Below are positions 1 through 7,453 of a stretch of 11,994 nucleotides of DNA, one piece after another. Where the stretch lies: assembly GCA_029861795.1 (NCBI GenBank), contig JAOTYS010000101.1, positions 1 through 11,994 of the forward strand, read 5' to 3'. How positions within the stretch are numbered: the first letter of the stretch is position 1; each line of letters starts with the position of its first letter. Both the position numbers and the translations under genes were made by a program. This stretch comes from Gammaproteobacteria bacterium (GTDB lineage Bacteria; Pseudomonadota; Gammaproteobacteria; Arenicellales; JAOTYS01). The notes below the pieces were generated by a model. The model had not been told where the DNA came from. It ran no database searches and saw nothing but the letters and a program-made list of their open reading frames with translations.

Positions 1-1
1 G

Positions 2-619
2 TATGTTCTAGGCGATTTATTCGAGTATTGGATCGGAGATGATGGTATCGCGCTACTAGGATATCAGGATGTAATTGCCGGCGTTAAAAGTCTCACTGAA
101 AGAGACATTCCCGTGTACTTCATGCACGGCAATCGAGATTTCCTAATCGGAAGCGCATTTTGCGACCAAACCGGATGCAAGTTACTGCACGATCCCACAG
201 TGATCCATCTTCATGGCCAAGCAGTTCTGCTAATGCACGGTGACAGTCTATGTACGGATGATGTAGAACATCAGGAGTTCAGAACCAAGGTGCGAGCCAG
301 CCAGTGGCAAAATGAGTTTCTGGGTAAAACCCTGTCGGAGCGGAATGCAATCGCCATTTCCTTACGTAAGCAAAGCGAAGCCAAGAAGTCTTACAAGACT
401 ATGGAATTTATGGATGTGAACCAACAGGCCGTCGAACAAGCCATGCGACATCACGGTACGGACATACTAATTCACGGCCATACTCATCGCCCGGGAGTCC
501 ATAATTTTACTCTTGATCAACGGAGAGCTCAGCGTATTGTATTAGGCGATTGGTACGAGCAAGGAAGCATTCTCACATGGGACGAATCAGGAAGCTCGCT
601 GCGCAGCTACAGCGAGTAA
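2..619 (+). CDS. lpxH: UDP-2,3-diacylglucosamine diphosphatase (5'-truncated)
   Basis: This enzyme hydrolyses UDP-2,3-diacylglucosamine to lipid X and UMP, the fourth step of lipid A synthesis, at the inner face of the inner membrane. The frame is open from base 2, and 205 residues are visible. By comparison with E. coli LpxH (about 240 residues), roughly 35 N-terminal residues are outside the window, including the first metal-binding DxH motif. The remaining calcineurin-type metallophosphoesterase signatures are present: GDLFE (D at 14-16), HGNRD (125-139), MHGD (233-244) and HGHTHRP near 473-493. The LpxH-specific LCTDD, MDVN and VLGDWYEQGS stretches are also there. An in-frame GTG at 113 is an internal Val codon, not a start, because conserved sequence precedes it. 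The gene converges on purF, whose stop lies 61 bases downstream. Identification is very secure; only the start is unknown. Confidence 0.96.
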   Translation, partial: YVLGDLFEYWIGDDGIALLGYQDVIAGVKSLTERDIPVYFMHGNRDFLIGSAFCDQTGCKLLHDPTVIHLHGQAVLLMHGDSLCTDDVEHQEFRTKVRASQWQNEFLGKTLSERNAIAISLRKQSEAKKSYKTMEFMDVNQQAVEQAMRHHGTDILIHGHTHRPGVHNFTLDQRRAQRIVLGDWYEQGSILTWDESGSSLRSYSE

Positions 620-680
620 GTCGCTACTTAATGGCTATCCATTTTCCCTAGTCTGATCAACTTGGTTTCCCAAGCAGAGC

Positions 681-2207
681 TCAAACACTACCTACTCGAA
701 GCGTTTCAGTAAACTCTGATGTACCGGATGAGGATTTCTTTTTGGCAGAGTCACTTCGAATGTGCTCGAGATCGTTCAAATAACTTTGGCTTACATCTCC
801 AGTCACGTATGCGCCATCGAAGCAGGATGTATCAAACTCTGTTACTACCGGATTACCTTCGTGAGATGCATCGATTAAATCTTCGAGGTCTTGATAAAAC
901 AGCCGATCGGCGCCAATTTCCTTCGAGATCTCCGCAACACTGCGCCCATTTGCCACTAATTCAGCGGCAGAGGGCATATCAATGCCATAGACATTCTGGT
1001 AACGCACCGGCGGTGCGGCAGAAGCAAAGTAGACACGATTAGCCCCAGCCTCTCGTGCCATCTGAATGATCTCCAGAGAAGTGGTTCCACGAACAATCGA
1101 ATCGTCAACCAACAACACGTTTTTGCCTCGGAATTCGAGCTCGATGGCGTTGAGTTTCTGACGCACCGATCGTCTGCGTTGCGCTTGTCCGGGCATGATG
1201 AACGTGCGGCCAATGTAGCGATTCTTGATGAACCCCTCGCGATATTTGACGTTCATCTCGTAAGACATCTGAAGCGCCGCGGTGCGGCTGGTATCGGGAA
1301 TCGGGATAACGACATCGATATCGTGGTCAGGCCACTCCCTCAACAATTGGTGCGCAAGCTTCTCACCCATGCGTAGACGAGTTTTGTAGACGGAAATTCC
1401 ATCTATTATGGAATCTGGACGAGCAAGATAAACGAACTCAAAAATACACGGGCAAAGACGAGCAGAAGCCGCACACTGTCGCCGGTGCACTCGGCCCTCG
1501 AGATCGATAAAAATCGCCTCACCGGGCTGGATATCACCGATTCGCTGATATCCGAGAACATCCAACGCCACACTCTCAGATGCCACCATGTGTTCCGCCC
1601 TGCCGGCACTTCGCCGACTGCCATAGACCAATGGCCGGACACCGTTAGGATCGCGAAAGGCCAATATTCCGAACCCCACGATCAACACCACCACTGCGTA
1701 CGCCCCGCGGCAGCGTCGATAGACACCCTCCATTGCCTTAAACACATCCTCTGGCTCCGGTCTCAACGTCCCCACCCTCAGCGCAAGTCGTAACTCGTGG
1801 GCGAAAACGTTGAGCAAGATCTCTGAATCGGAGGTGGTATTCAGTTGGCGCAGGTCATCTCGGAAGACTTCCTCCCTGAGCTCCGCATCGTTGACGAGGT
1901 TTCCGTTGTGGCCCAAGGCAAGACCGAACGGAGAATTTACAAAAAACGGTTGTGCTTCATCTCGGGAATCGCAACCCGCCGTGGGGTAACGCACGTGGCC
2001 AATTCCCATATTTCCAACAAGTTGTTCCATGTGCCGCGCTTGAAACACATCTCGGACCAGGCCGTTGTCGCGACGTGAATACACCCGCTGATTATCGCTG
2101 GTTAGAATTCCCGCGGCGTCTTGTCCACGGTGTTGCAGTACCGTCAGACCCTCATAGATCGCCTGATTGACACGGCTTTGGCCGAGAATTCCAATTACCC
2201 CACACAT
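681..2207 (-). CDS. purF: Amidophosphoribosyltransferase
   Basis: PurF catalyses the committed step of purine synthesis, making 5-phosphoribosylamine from PRPP and glutamine in the cytosol. The protein has 508 residues, close to the 505 of E. coli PurF. It starts MCGVIGILG, so Cys2 becomes the N-terminal nucleophile after Met removal and there is no propeptide. The N-terminal class II glutaminase domain (about 1-235) shows R74 in [13 protein letters not shown] with N102-G103, and D128 in [10 protein letters not shown]. The C-terminal phosphoribosyltransferase domain carries the PRPP loop [13 protein letters not shown] (364-376). The protein resembles the E. coli type without an iron-sulfur cluster. 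It is the last gene of the minus-strand run, 36 bases after cvpA, as in many gammaproteobacteria. No PurR operator was recognised close upstream. Confidence 0.98.
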   Translation of the reverse strand: MCGVIGILGQSRVNQAIYEGLTVLQHRGQDAAGILTSDNQRVYSRRDNGLVRDVFQARHMEQLVGNMGIGHVRYPTAGCDSRDEAQPFFVNSPFGLALGHNGNLVNDAELREEVFRDDLRQLNTTSDSEILLNVFAHELRLALRVGTLRPEPEDVFKAMEGVYRRCRGAYAVVVLIVGFGILAFRDPNGVRPLVYGSRRSAGRAEHMVASESVALDVLGYQRIGDIQPGEAIFIDLEGRVHRRQCAASARLCPCIFEFVYLARPDSIIDGISVYKTRLRMGEKLAHQLLREWPDHDIDVVIPIPDTSRTAALQMSYEMNVKYREGFIKNRYIGRTFIMPGQAQRRRSVRQKLNAIELEFRGKNVLLVDDSIVRGTTSLEIIQMAREAGANRVYFASAAPPVRYQNVYGIDMPSAAELVANGRSVAEISKEIGADRLFYQDLEDLIDASHEGNPVVTEFDTSCFDGAYVTGDVSQSYLNDLEHIRSDSAKKKSSSGTSEFTETLRVGSV

Positions 2208-2209
2208 CG

Positions 2210-2234
2210 TGAATCAACCCCCACTAGAGATTCA
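2210..2234 (-). promoter_or_regulatory. Inverted repeat around the purF ribosome binding site
   Basis: On the minus strand, TGAATC (2234-2229) and GATTCA (2215-2210) form perfect 6-base arms around a 13-base loop. The loop holds a GGGGG purine run (2222-2218) lying 10 bases before the purF ATG, the only Shine-Dalgarno-like element there. The hairpin would therefore expose the binding site in its loop while its 3' arm sits between that site and the start codon. The arms are short, so this may be coincidence. Confidence 0.25.
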
Positions 2235-2243
2235 ATAGACAGT

Positions 2244-2738
2244 CTAGCCATAGCCCAACTGGCGGGCAATGTCCGCGGGCAAGAGCTCACCTAACAGCAT
2301 CGCAACGGGCTCGAAAAACCCGACCAGCAATGATTGGCGCCACCAGGGTTGTTGTGGCATCACTGTGAGCCCAGCAAACAAAACAAACGCTGCGATCAGC
2401 ACGGCTGCCCGTGCTAGACCGAACATGCCGCCCAAAGCCCTATCTGTGCCGGCAATACCGGTCGCAGCAAACAATCGATACAGCAGAAAGCTCGCAAATG
2501 AAGTTACAATCAACGTCACAATGAAGAGCGTAGCAAACGTTGCGACAATTCGGATCGCAGGCGCACCGATATAAGGTTCAAAATACACGCTACCAGTTTC
2601 CGCAAACAAGAACGCAACAGAAAACGAAATGATCCACGAGATCAAGGAAAGGGACTCACGGATAAAACCGCGAAAGATTCCGATGAGAACAGATACCGAA
2701 ACGATAATCACGATGATCAGGTCCAATATCGTAATCAT
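2244..2738 (-). CDS. cvpA: CvpA family inner-membrane protein
   Basis: CvpA is a polytopic inner-membrane protein. The family is named for a colicin V production requirement in E. coli; its molecular activity is not settled, and envelope homeostasis roles have been reported. The 164-residue product has four predicted membrane segments, at about residues 4-22, 30-46, 62-86 and 104-125. Family hallmarks are RGFIRESLSLISW (23-35) and GTDRALGGMFGLAR (97-110). The length matches E. coli CvpA (162). The ATG start is supported by its position at the beginning of the first membrane segment. The region just upstream has no good Shine-Dalgarno sequence. Instead the ATG overlaps the stop of a small open frame in an ATGA arrangement, which would allow coupled translation if that frame is real. 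purF follows after 36 bases, and the cvpA-purF pairing is widely conserved. Confidence 0.96.
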   Translation of the reverse strand: MITILDLIIVIIVSVSVLIGIFRGFIRESLSLISWIISFSVAFLFAETGSVYFEPYIGAPAIRIVATFATLFIVTLIVTSFASFLLYRLFAATGIAGTDRALGGMFGLARAAVLIAAFVLFAGLTVMPQQPWWRQSLLVGFFEPVAMLLGELLPADIARQLGYG

Positions 2739-2863
2739 CTGAAGATATTCTTACTAGTTCTTATCAGACAGTGCGTGGTACGCGATAACCCATCGACACG
2801 ATATGTACTAGTCCCGACTGGAATACTCCTGTGGCACCCTGTACACGAGAAAGAGGCCTGCAT
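2735..2863 (-). CDS. Candidate small protein, CxxC...HC pattern, coupled to cvpA
   Basis: A 42-codon frame occupies most of the 178-base gap between the dedD-like gene and cvpA. It begins at the ATG at 2863, with an in-frame TAA two codons upstream, so this is the only ATG start available. Its TGA overlaps the cvpA ATG as ATGA. The product starts MQASFSCTGC and contains IPVG, YRVDG and a later HC pair, giving Cys7, Cys10, His31 and Cys32. This spacing resembles small zinc-binding treble-clef or ribbon proteins of the form CxxC-xxx-I-xx-G...YRVDG...HxxC, but the last pair is directly adjacent, which is unusual. Against it: there is no Shine-Dalgarno sequence, several codons are rare types (AGG, AGA, ATA), and third-position composition is neutral. 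I do not recognise a family, and no function is assigned. Confidence 0.3.
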   Translation of the reverse strand: MQASFSCTGCHRSIPVGTSTYRVDGLSRTTHCLIRTSKNIFR

Positions 2864-2916
2864 TTGTTATTATTGAATTACGTGATTTATCCAACGATGC
2901 TCCAGCCACCTCGGCT

Positions 2917-3669
2917 TTACGGGTAGGCAGTGATCAGCCCCTTTTCCCCGGTAGCATCTAAGATTCGCGTCTGCACTCGAGCCGCTTCGACCCTGGTCGT
3001 GTAGGGGCCAACCCAGACGCGGGTAGCGCTACCGTTTTCGGTATCGACTTTTCCCGTCATCGGCTCAAACCCCTTCTCTTGCAGCAATGAGGAAATACGG
3101 TTGGCATTTTCGATTTTACCGAACGTCCCAATACGCACAATCCATCCTCGATCGTCGGTCGCAACCGTAGTCTGATCTGTAGCCGCCGGTGACGTAGGTG
3201 CTTCATCCGTCACTTCTGTTTCTGTCTTTTTTGGCTCCTCTTTCGGTTCTGCCTGCTCTAGTTTCGGCACTTCTATCTTTGTCTCTTGCTGTGCCGGCGT
3301 CGTGGTGGTAGTGGCGCCCTCGCGCTGCTCAATCGACTCCGACAACTTGGACAGGACCACGGCCTCTGTAGATTCCGCGGACTGCTGCTTTTCGCCGCCG
3401 GGATTACTTGACGCACTCTGATTTGTTGTCGAGGTTCCATCCTGGACGGGCTGAGATTCATCGTCCACTGGTGTGATTTTGGAGACAAAAACCTGACTTT
3501 CCTCGCCAGCTTCGGAATCTACTTCCGGGTAAGTCGTCGCCGTGGAAGCATTCGGATCACCTAAGATGATCGGGATAACAATCACAGCAACGGCAACAAG
3601 TATGACCGCCCCTAATATCCGGTGTTTGAACTCGAAATCCGGGGCAACATCCGATGACGTTCGAACCAT
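2917..3669 (-). CDS. dedD: SPOR domain-containing protein, DedD-like
   Basis: This is a single-pass inner-membrane protein with a periplasmic SPOR domain. SPOR domains bind denuded, stem-peptide-free glycan that accumulates at the division septum, and DedD of E. coli is a septal SPOR protein. The 250 residues divide into a short cytoplasmic N-terminus ending in FEFKHR, a membrane helix at about 18-37, a long linker rich in Ser, Thr, Glu, Gln and Pro (about 40-172) and a C-terminal SPOR domain (about 174-250). The domain shows the typical WIVRIGTF start and RVWVGPY motif. The start ATG lies three bases after the folC TGA, indicating translational coupling. The same folC-SPOR-cvpA-purF order in other gammaproteobacteria supports the DedD assignment. 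The linker is poorly conserved in this family, so the symbol rests on architecture and context more than on sequence identity. Confidence 0.88.
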   Translation of the reverse strand: MVRTSSDVAPDFEFKHRILGAVILVAVAVIVIPIILGDPNASTATTYPEVDSEAGEESQVFVSKITPVDDESQPVQDGTSTTNQSASSNPGGEKQQSAESTEAVVLSKLSESIEQREGATTTTTPAQQETKIEVPKLEQAEPKEEPKKTETEVTDEAPTSPAATDQTTVATDDRGWIVRIGTFGKIENANRISSLLQEKGFEPMTGKVDTENGSATRVWVGPYTTRVEAARVQTRILDATGEKGLITAYP

Positions 3670-3672
3670 AGC

Positions 3673-4968
3673 TCACAGCGTTTGTTGGAGACACGGCATT
3701 ATAGCACCCACGGTGTAGAACGACCCAAACACCACAATGCGATCCCCGCTCGTGGCGGCCGCACATGCAGCTCGGTATGCACATTGAACCGATAAATGCT
3801 CTGCGATGTGGGCGGCGGGGCTCGCCCCACGGATGGCTCTAGCAATCACCGAGCTCTGAGCACCCCTGGGAACATTTAAGGAACCAACGTGCCAAGCGTC
3901 AACTGTTGTTACCAACATCGCCACCATCGATTCGATTGGCTTGTCTTGTAACATTCCCACCACCGCGAATGTGAGTCCCGGTACAACGTGCCTTTTCATA
4001 AATTCACAGAGCAAGTGCACTGCTTCGACGTTATGGGCGACATCGAGGATATGTAGCGGCTCACCGGAAATGACCTGCAGTCTACCGGGACACTTAGCGT
4101 GGGTAAGACCCTGGCGGATATGCCATGGGCTCAATGGAAGATCTGAGGACAAGCATTCCAGCACCATCAATGCTCCGGAGGCATTCTGAACTTGACTGGC
4201 ACCCCCATCTAACGGCAGTGGCAAGTTTTCAAGGGGGCCGTTCGGTCCGCGCCAACTCCAATTGTGCGAAGCCATTTGACAGTGGAAATCTATCTGTGCC
4301 TGATAGAACTTTGCCCCCACCTTTGCCGCGGCGCGGCGCACTGATTGTGGCGGATCGGGGTCGGCACATATTCCGGGCGCTGCGGCACGAAAAAGACCTG
4401 CCTTCTCATACCCAATAGATTCGCGATCCTTGCCAAGCCACGCTACATGATCGATACCAATAGCAGTGATCAACGCCACATTGGCATCGAACAGATTTAC
4501 CGCGTCGAGTCTACCTCCCATGCCCACTTCCAGGAGAGCGACGTCGACTTTGCGGTTGCAGAAAATCTCGACTGCGGCCAGGGTGCCAAATTCAAAATAG
4601 GTTAGCGGTACCTCCCCGCGCAGCCCCTCTACCAATTCAAACGCATCGCACAATTCTGCGTCGCTCACCGGCTCTCCGTTAATGCTGACGCGTTCATTGT
4701 AGAGAACCAGATGTGGTGAGGTATAAGCCCCCACCTTGTACCGGGCCCCAATGTAAATCTCTTCCAGCATAGCCACACTTGAACCCTTACCATTGGTGCC
4801 GCTAACGCTAATTACCACAAACTGTGATGTACTCAGTCCCATTTTTGCGAGTACCGTTCGCGGTCGCTCTAAGGTCATATCGATGGAGCGGTGATGAACC
4901 GACTGAATATATCGCAGCCACTCGGATAGGCTACGGCGGGCCCTCAACGTTGGCACACCAGTACTCAA
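3673..4968 (-). CDS. folC: Bifunctional folylpolyglutamate synthase / dihydrofolate synthase
   Basis: FolC adds L-glutamate to dihydropteroate (making dihydrofolate) and then further glutamates to reduced folates, using ATP in the cytosol. The 431-residue product is close to E. coli FolC (422). The Mur-ligase-type ATP loop SGTNGKGSS is at 56-64, followed by YTSPHLV (82-88), the LEVGMGGRLDA stretch (146-156), DHVAWLG (173-179) and EKAG (188-191, with the Lys equivalent to the one reported carbamylated in E. coli). DVAHN (309-313) and VVGMLQDK (336-343) mark the C-terminal domain. The start is a TTG, three bases after the accD TAG. GTG at codon 5 is an alternative. The first ATG (codon 31) is too late, because conserved N-terminal sequence (LSEWLRYIQSVH) precedes it. 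No strong Shine-Dalgarno sequence is visible, so initiation probably depends on coupling with accD. Confidence 0.96.
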   Translation of the reverse strand: MSTGVPTLRARRSLSEWLRYIQSVHHRSIDMTLERPRTVLAKMGLSTSQFVVISVSGTNGKGSSVAMLEEIYIGARYKVGAYTSPHLVLYNERVSINGEPVSDAELCDAFELVEGLRGEVPLTYFEFGTLAAVEIFCNRKVDVALLEVGMGGRLDAVNLFDANVALITAIGIDHVAWLGKDRESIGYEKAGLFRAAAPGICADPDPPQSVRRAAAKVGAKFYQAQIDFHCQMASHNWSWRGPNGPLENLPLPLDGGASQVQNASGALMVLECLSSDLPLSPWHIRQGLTHAKCPGRLQVISGEPLHILDVAHNVEAVHLLCEFMKRHVVPGLTFAVVGMLQDKPIESMVAMLVTTVDAWHVGSLNVPRGAQSSVIARAIRGASPAAHIAEHLSVQCAYRAACAAATSGDRIVVFGSFYTVGAIMPCLQQTL

Positions 4969-4971
4969 GGT

Positions 4972-5865
4972 CTATTCGGGGAACTGTTGCGGGGCGGTAA
5001 CGGTCGCGTCGCTGTTTGTCGTCAGCATGGATAGTAGCGTATGGAGTTTGTCTCGCATCTCACGGCGGTCGACGATCATGTCAACTGCGCCGTGATCCAG
5101 CAAGAACTCCGAGCGCTGAAACCCCTCGGGCAAAGTTTCGCGAACGGTCTGCTCAATGACTCGTGGCCCAGCGAAACCTACCAATGCATTGGGCTCCGCA
5201 ATGATGTTGTCACCCAACATCCCAAGGCTTGCCGAAACGCCCCCCATGGTTGGGTCCGTAAGCACAGAGATATAGGGTATTCGTGCGGCGCTCATCTGCC
5301 CCAACGCGGCACTGGTCTTCGCCATTTGCATTAGCGAAAACAGTGCTTCTTGCATGCGTGCACCGCCACTGGCTGAAAAGCACACCAGCGGCATATGATT
5401 TTTTATACAATGCTTAACACCCTCTACCAATCGTTCCCCCACCACTGAGCCCATGGAACCACCCATGAACTTGAACTCAAAGGCTGCGACCACTAGGGGG
5501 ATGCCTTTTAGCTCTCCTTGCATTACCACCAACGCGTCCAACTCGCCGGTGCGACGCTGCGCCTCGACAAGCCTGTCCTTATACTTTTTGCTGTCGCGGA
5601 ATTTGAGCGTATCCACCGGGCGGATCTGCTTACCCAGTTCCACCCCAGAGGCCTCATCCAGGAATAAACTAAGGCGATCGCGAGCACCCAGCCGCATGTG
5701 ATGATTGCACTTGGGACACACCTCCAGGTTACGCTCTAGCTCCGCGCGGTACAGTACCGCATCGCACACAGCGCACTTGCTCCATAGCCCCTCAGGGACA
5801 CCGCGATTAGTCGATGCGCGGCCGGATTTGACCTTCGGCGGAATCAGCCTGTCGAACCAGTTCAT
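4972..5865 (-). CDS. accD: Acetyl-CoA carboxylase carboxyltransferase subunit beta
   Basis: AccD is the beta subunit of the carboxyltransferase. With AccA it moves the carboxyl group from biotin on AccB to acetyl-CoA, making malonyl-CoA for fatty acid synthesis. The 297-residue protein (304 in E. coli) begins [10 protein letters not shown], typical of the family. It has the N-terminal four-cysteine zinc ribbon C31-x2-C34-x15-C50-x2-C53. The crotonase-fold core shows [12 protein letters not shown] (133-144), [11 protein letters not shown] (164-174), PTMGGVSAS (205-213) and [11 protein letters not shown] (230-240). The ATG lies six bases after the trpF stop and the stop lies three bases before folC. 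accA is not in the window. The accD-folC pairing is conserved widely in proteobacteria. Confidence 0.98.
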   Translation of the reverse strand: MNWFDRLIPPKVKSGRASTNRGVPEGLWSKCAVCDAVLYRAELERNLEVCPKCNHHMRLGARDRLSLFLDEASGVELGKQIRPVDTLKFRDSKKYKDRLVEAQRRTGELDALVVMQGELKGIPLVVAAFEFKFMGGSMGSVVGERLVEGVKHCIKNHMPLVCFSASGGARMQEALFSLMQMAKTSAALGQMSAARIPYISVLTDPTMGGVSASLGMLGDNIIAEPNALVGFAGPRVIEQTVRETLPEGFQRSEFLLDHGAVDMIVDRREMRDKLHTLLSMLTTNSDATVTAPQQFPE

Positions 5866-5871
5866 AGAGAT

Positions 5872-6540
5872 TTAGTGTGTTCTGCGTTGTTGATGATTCG
5901 ATGCTGGCGTGCCAACGGCACAATCCGCCTCAGCCACAGCCTCAACGAAACGCTTAATCTTACCAATGTCCTTATGACCTCGGGTACTCTCAACACCGCT
6001 GCTCACGTCAACTGCGTAGGGTCGTACTGTCGAGATTGCATGAGCCACATTATCAGCACTCAACCCGCCCGCCAAGACAATAGGTTTAATGCGCTTAGTG
6101 GGTATCCTATTCCACGCAAAACCCCTGCCGGAACCTCCCGCCAACGCGGCATCAAAACTGTCAATTAGTAGCGCCTTAGCGCTGTGGTAGTGCTGCTCCT
6201 CCTCAGTGATGTCAGCACGATCCATCATCCGCACTCCTTTGATATATGGAATCTCAAAACTATTGCAGAACTCGGCCGATTCACTCCCGTGGAATTGCAA
6301 ATAGTTGAGCCCGACGCACTGCAAGATCTCTGCGACCTGCTCACGCTCAGGTTCAACAAAAAGACCGACCATCGTCACAAAAGGTGGCACAGCCAGACAA
6401 ATTTCTCGAGCTTGAGCAGGTGTCACATAACGCGGACTGGGGGAATAGAACACCAGGCCGAGCGCATCCGCACCGGCGGCCGCGGCCCCTAGCGCATCAT
6501 CCACTCGATTAATGCCACAGATCTTTACACGGGTACGCAA
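5872..6540 (-). CDS. trpF: Phosphoribosylanthranilate isomerase
   Basis: TrpF performs the Amadori rearrangement of N-(5-phosphoribosyl)anthranilate to CdRP, the third committed step of tryptophan synthesis, as a (beta/alpha)8 barrel in the cytosol. The TTG start at 6540 is preferred because it gives MRTRVKICGI, the usual TrpF N-terminus, and has GGGGA nine bases upstream. An in-frame TTG at 6564 would add eight residues. The product has 222 residues. The general base is Cys8 in KICG and the general acid is Asp127 in LLID, matching Cys7 and Asp126 of the Thermotoga enzyme. Phosphate-binding GGSG (135-138) and the DVSSGVE stretch (178-184) are intact. A short C-terminal tail after about 205 is unusual and low in conserved features. 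trpF stands alone in this run, apart from trpBA, which is divergent beyond truA. It is a monofunctional enzyme, not fused to TrpC. Confidence 0.95.
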   Translation of the reverse strand: MRTRVKICGINRVDDALGAAAAGADALGLVFYSPSPRYVTPAQAREICLAVPPFVTMVGLFVEPEREQVAEILQCVGLNYLQFHGSESAEFCNSFEIPYIKGVRMMDRADITEEEQHYHSAKALLIDSFDAALAGGSGRGFAWNRIPTKRIKPIVLAGGLSADNVAHAISTVRPYAVDVSSGVESTRGHKDIGKIKRFVEAVAEADCAVGTPASNHQQRRTH

Positions 6541-6549
6541 GAAATAGTG

Positions 6550-6554
6550 TCCCC
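6550..6554 (-). promoter_or_regulatory. Ribosome binding site supporting the TTG start of trpF
   Basis: GGGGA on the minus strand, nine bases before the TTG at 6540. It supports the shorter trpF start over the TTG at 6564, together with the match of the resulting N-terminus to the TrpF family. Confidence 0.5.
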
Positions 6555-6576
6555 AATTAGTCAAACTCGCCAGATT

Positions 6577-7356
6577 CTACCAAAAGGGTGAAGTCAGCGT
6601 TGGACAGGGCAGGTCAAATTTGTCAGGGTATGTCACTGACATCAGATATAGCCCCTCGGGCGGTGCAGTTACCCCAGCCTGCGTGCGATCTCGGCTTTGC
6701 AAGACTTGATATGCCCAGTCGGGGTGCTGTTCTCGGGCTCCGATAGCAATCAACACACCTGCCAAGTTACGCACCATGTGGTGCAGAAAGGCATCGGCCT
6801 CGACGTGGATCAGCACCCAGTCACCGCGCCGTTCTACATCTAACCTACGAAGCTCACGCACACTGGTCTTTGCTTGGCAGCTAGCTGCTCTATATGCACT
6901 AAAGTCGTGACGACCAATAAGACCCGGCGCAGCCGCAACCATCCGTGGCACATCTAGTGGGCGGTAATCCCAGGCGACTCGTTTAGCGAGGTAAGTAGGA
7001 CGTACCGCTCTGTTTAAGATCACATAACAATAGCGCCTCGCAATAGCTGAGAAACGTGCGTGGAAGTCCTCACCGACAATAGTCGACCACAAAACGACGA
7101 TGCTATCCGGCAACACCGTATTTGATCCTCTAACCCAAGCGCACAACGGGCGTTTTTTGGTACAGCGAAAATGCACCACTTGACCACAGGCATGAACACC
7201 AGTATCTGTTCTCCCCGCGGCAGTCACTTTCACTGGCTCGTCAGCGATGGTGGAAAGCGCTGCCTCTAACGTCTCTTGTACGCTTGGGCCAGTGTTCTGG
7301 CGCTGCCAGCCGCAATAGCTCGAGCCGTCATATTCGACGCCTACGACTAAGTTCAC
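6577..7356 (-). CDS. truA: tRNA pseudouridine(38-40) synthase
   Basis: TruA converts uridines 38, 39 and 40 in the anticodon stem-loop of many tRNAs to pseudouridine. The 259-residue product matches the family length. The catalytic aspartate is Asp51 in [17 protein letters not shown]. Other family motifs are [14 protein letters not shown] (7-20), [23 protein letters not shown] and the C-terminal [12 protein letters not shown]. The GTG start is well supported: GGAGG lies six bases upstream and the first residues ([10 protein letters not shown]) match the usual TruA N-terminus. The gene heads the minus-strand run and is followed by trpF after a 12 to 36 base gap, depending on the trpF start. 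Its upstream region is shared with divergent trpB. In Pseudomonas-type genomes fimV lies directly upstream on the same strand; here trpBA comes between them. Confidence 0.97.
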   Translation of the reverse strand: MNLVVGVEYDGSSYCGWQRQNTGPSVQETLEAALSTIADEPVKVTAAGRTDTGVHACGQVVHFRCTKKRPLCAWVRGSNTVLPDSIVVLWSTIVGEDFHARFSAIARRYCYVILNRAVRPTYLAKRVAWDYRPLDVPRMVAAAPGLIGRHDFSAYRAASCQAKTSVRELRRLDVERRGDWVLIHVEADAFLHHMVRNLAGVLIAIGAREQHPDWAYQVLQSRDRTQAGVTAPPEGLYLMSVTYPDKFDLPCPTLTSPFW

Positions 7357-7358
7357 TG

Positions 7359-7445
7359 TTACCCTCCGTCCCCATGCTCAATGTCAAAGTCGTTGCGGCG
7401 AAACCGATAATCGGGCACAGTCTCACGGTCAAATCCAAGTAACAT
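7359..7445 (-). CDS. Candidate leader reading frame upstream of truA
   Basis: A 28-codon frame begins [10 protein letters not shown] and ends IEHGDGG. Its TAA lies two bases before the truA GTG, and its last codons (GAC GGA GGG) contain the truA Shine-Dalgarno sequence. An earlier ATG at 7463 would give 34 codons, overlapping the start of trpB on the other strand. Such an arrangement would couple truA translation to the leader. No family is recognised, neither start has a strong ribosome binding site, and there are no runs of Trp codons, so it is not a classical attenuation peptide. It could equally be a chance frame. Confidence 0.22.
   Translation of the reverse strand: MLLGFDRETVPDYRFRRNDFDIEHGDGG
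7363..7367 (-). promoter_or_regulatory. Strong ribosome binding site for truA
   Basis: GGAGG on the minus strand, six bases before the GTG at 7356. It is the best Shine-Dalgarno match found upstream of any gene in the run and decides the GTG start. It lies inside the last codons of the small frame at 7359-7445. Confidence 0.75.
7404..7414. promoter_or_regulatory. Perfect inverted repeat in the truA/trpB divergent region
   Basis: CCGAT-A-ATCGG is a perfect 5-base inverted repeat around one central base, midway in the 97-base region between the divergent truA and trpB starts. It contains a GATAAT hexamer (7406-7411) that matches five of six positions of the sigma-70 -10 element on the plus strand, but no good -35 is found at normal spacing. 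It could be an operator or a promoter element for either side. No TrpR-type CTAGTTAACTAG operator and no Trp-rich leader peptide are visible upstream of trpB. Confidence 0.25.
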
Positions 7446-7453
7446 TTCGGTCG

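Noticed and set aside
113..619. lpxH starting at the GTG at 113
   Set aside because: Conserved LpxH sequence, including the GDLFE metal-binding motif, is encoded in frame upstream to base 2, so this GTG is an internal Val codon.
611..674. Short hairpins after lpxH: AGCGA/TCGCT (611-625) and CTTGG/CCAAG (661-674), as a possible terminator between lpxH and purF
   Set aside because: Stems are only five base pairs and no T-rich tract follows on either strand, so an intrinsic terminator cannot be supported.
2533..2543. GCAA-ACG-TTGC, resembling a PurR operator core near purF
   Set aside because: It is inside the cvpA coding region, the half-site spacing is one base short of the PurR consensus, and the flanks do not match.
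2753..2812. Two ACTAGT hexamers (2753-2758 and 2807-2812), each like a TrpR half-site
   Set aside because: They are 54 bases apart, not in the CTAGTTAACTAG arrangement, and lie upstream of cvpA rather than a trp gene. ACTAGT is a common palindrome by chance.
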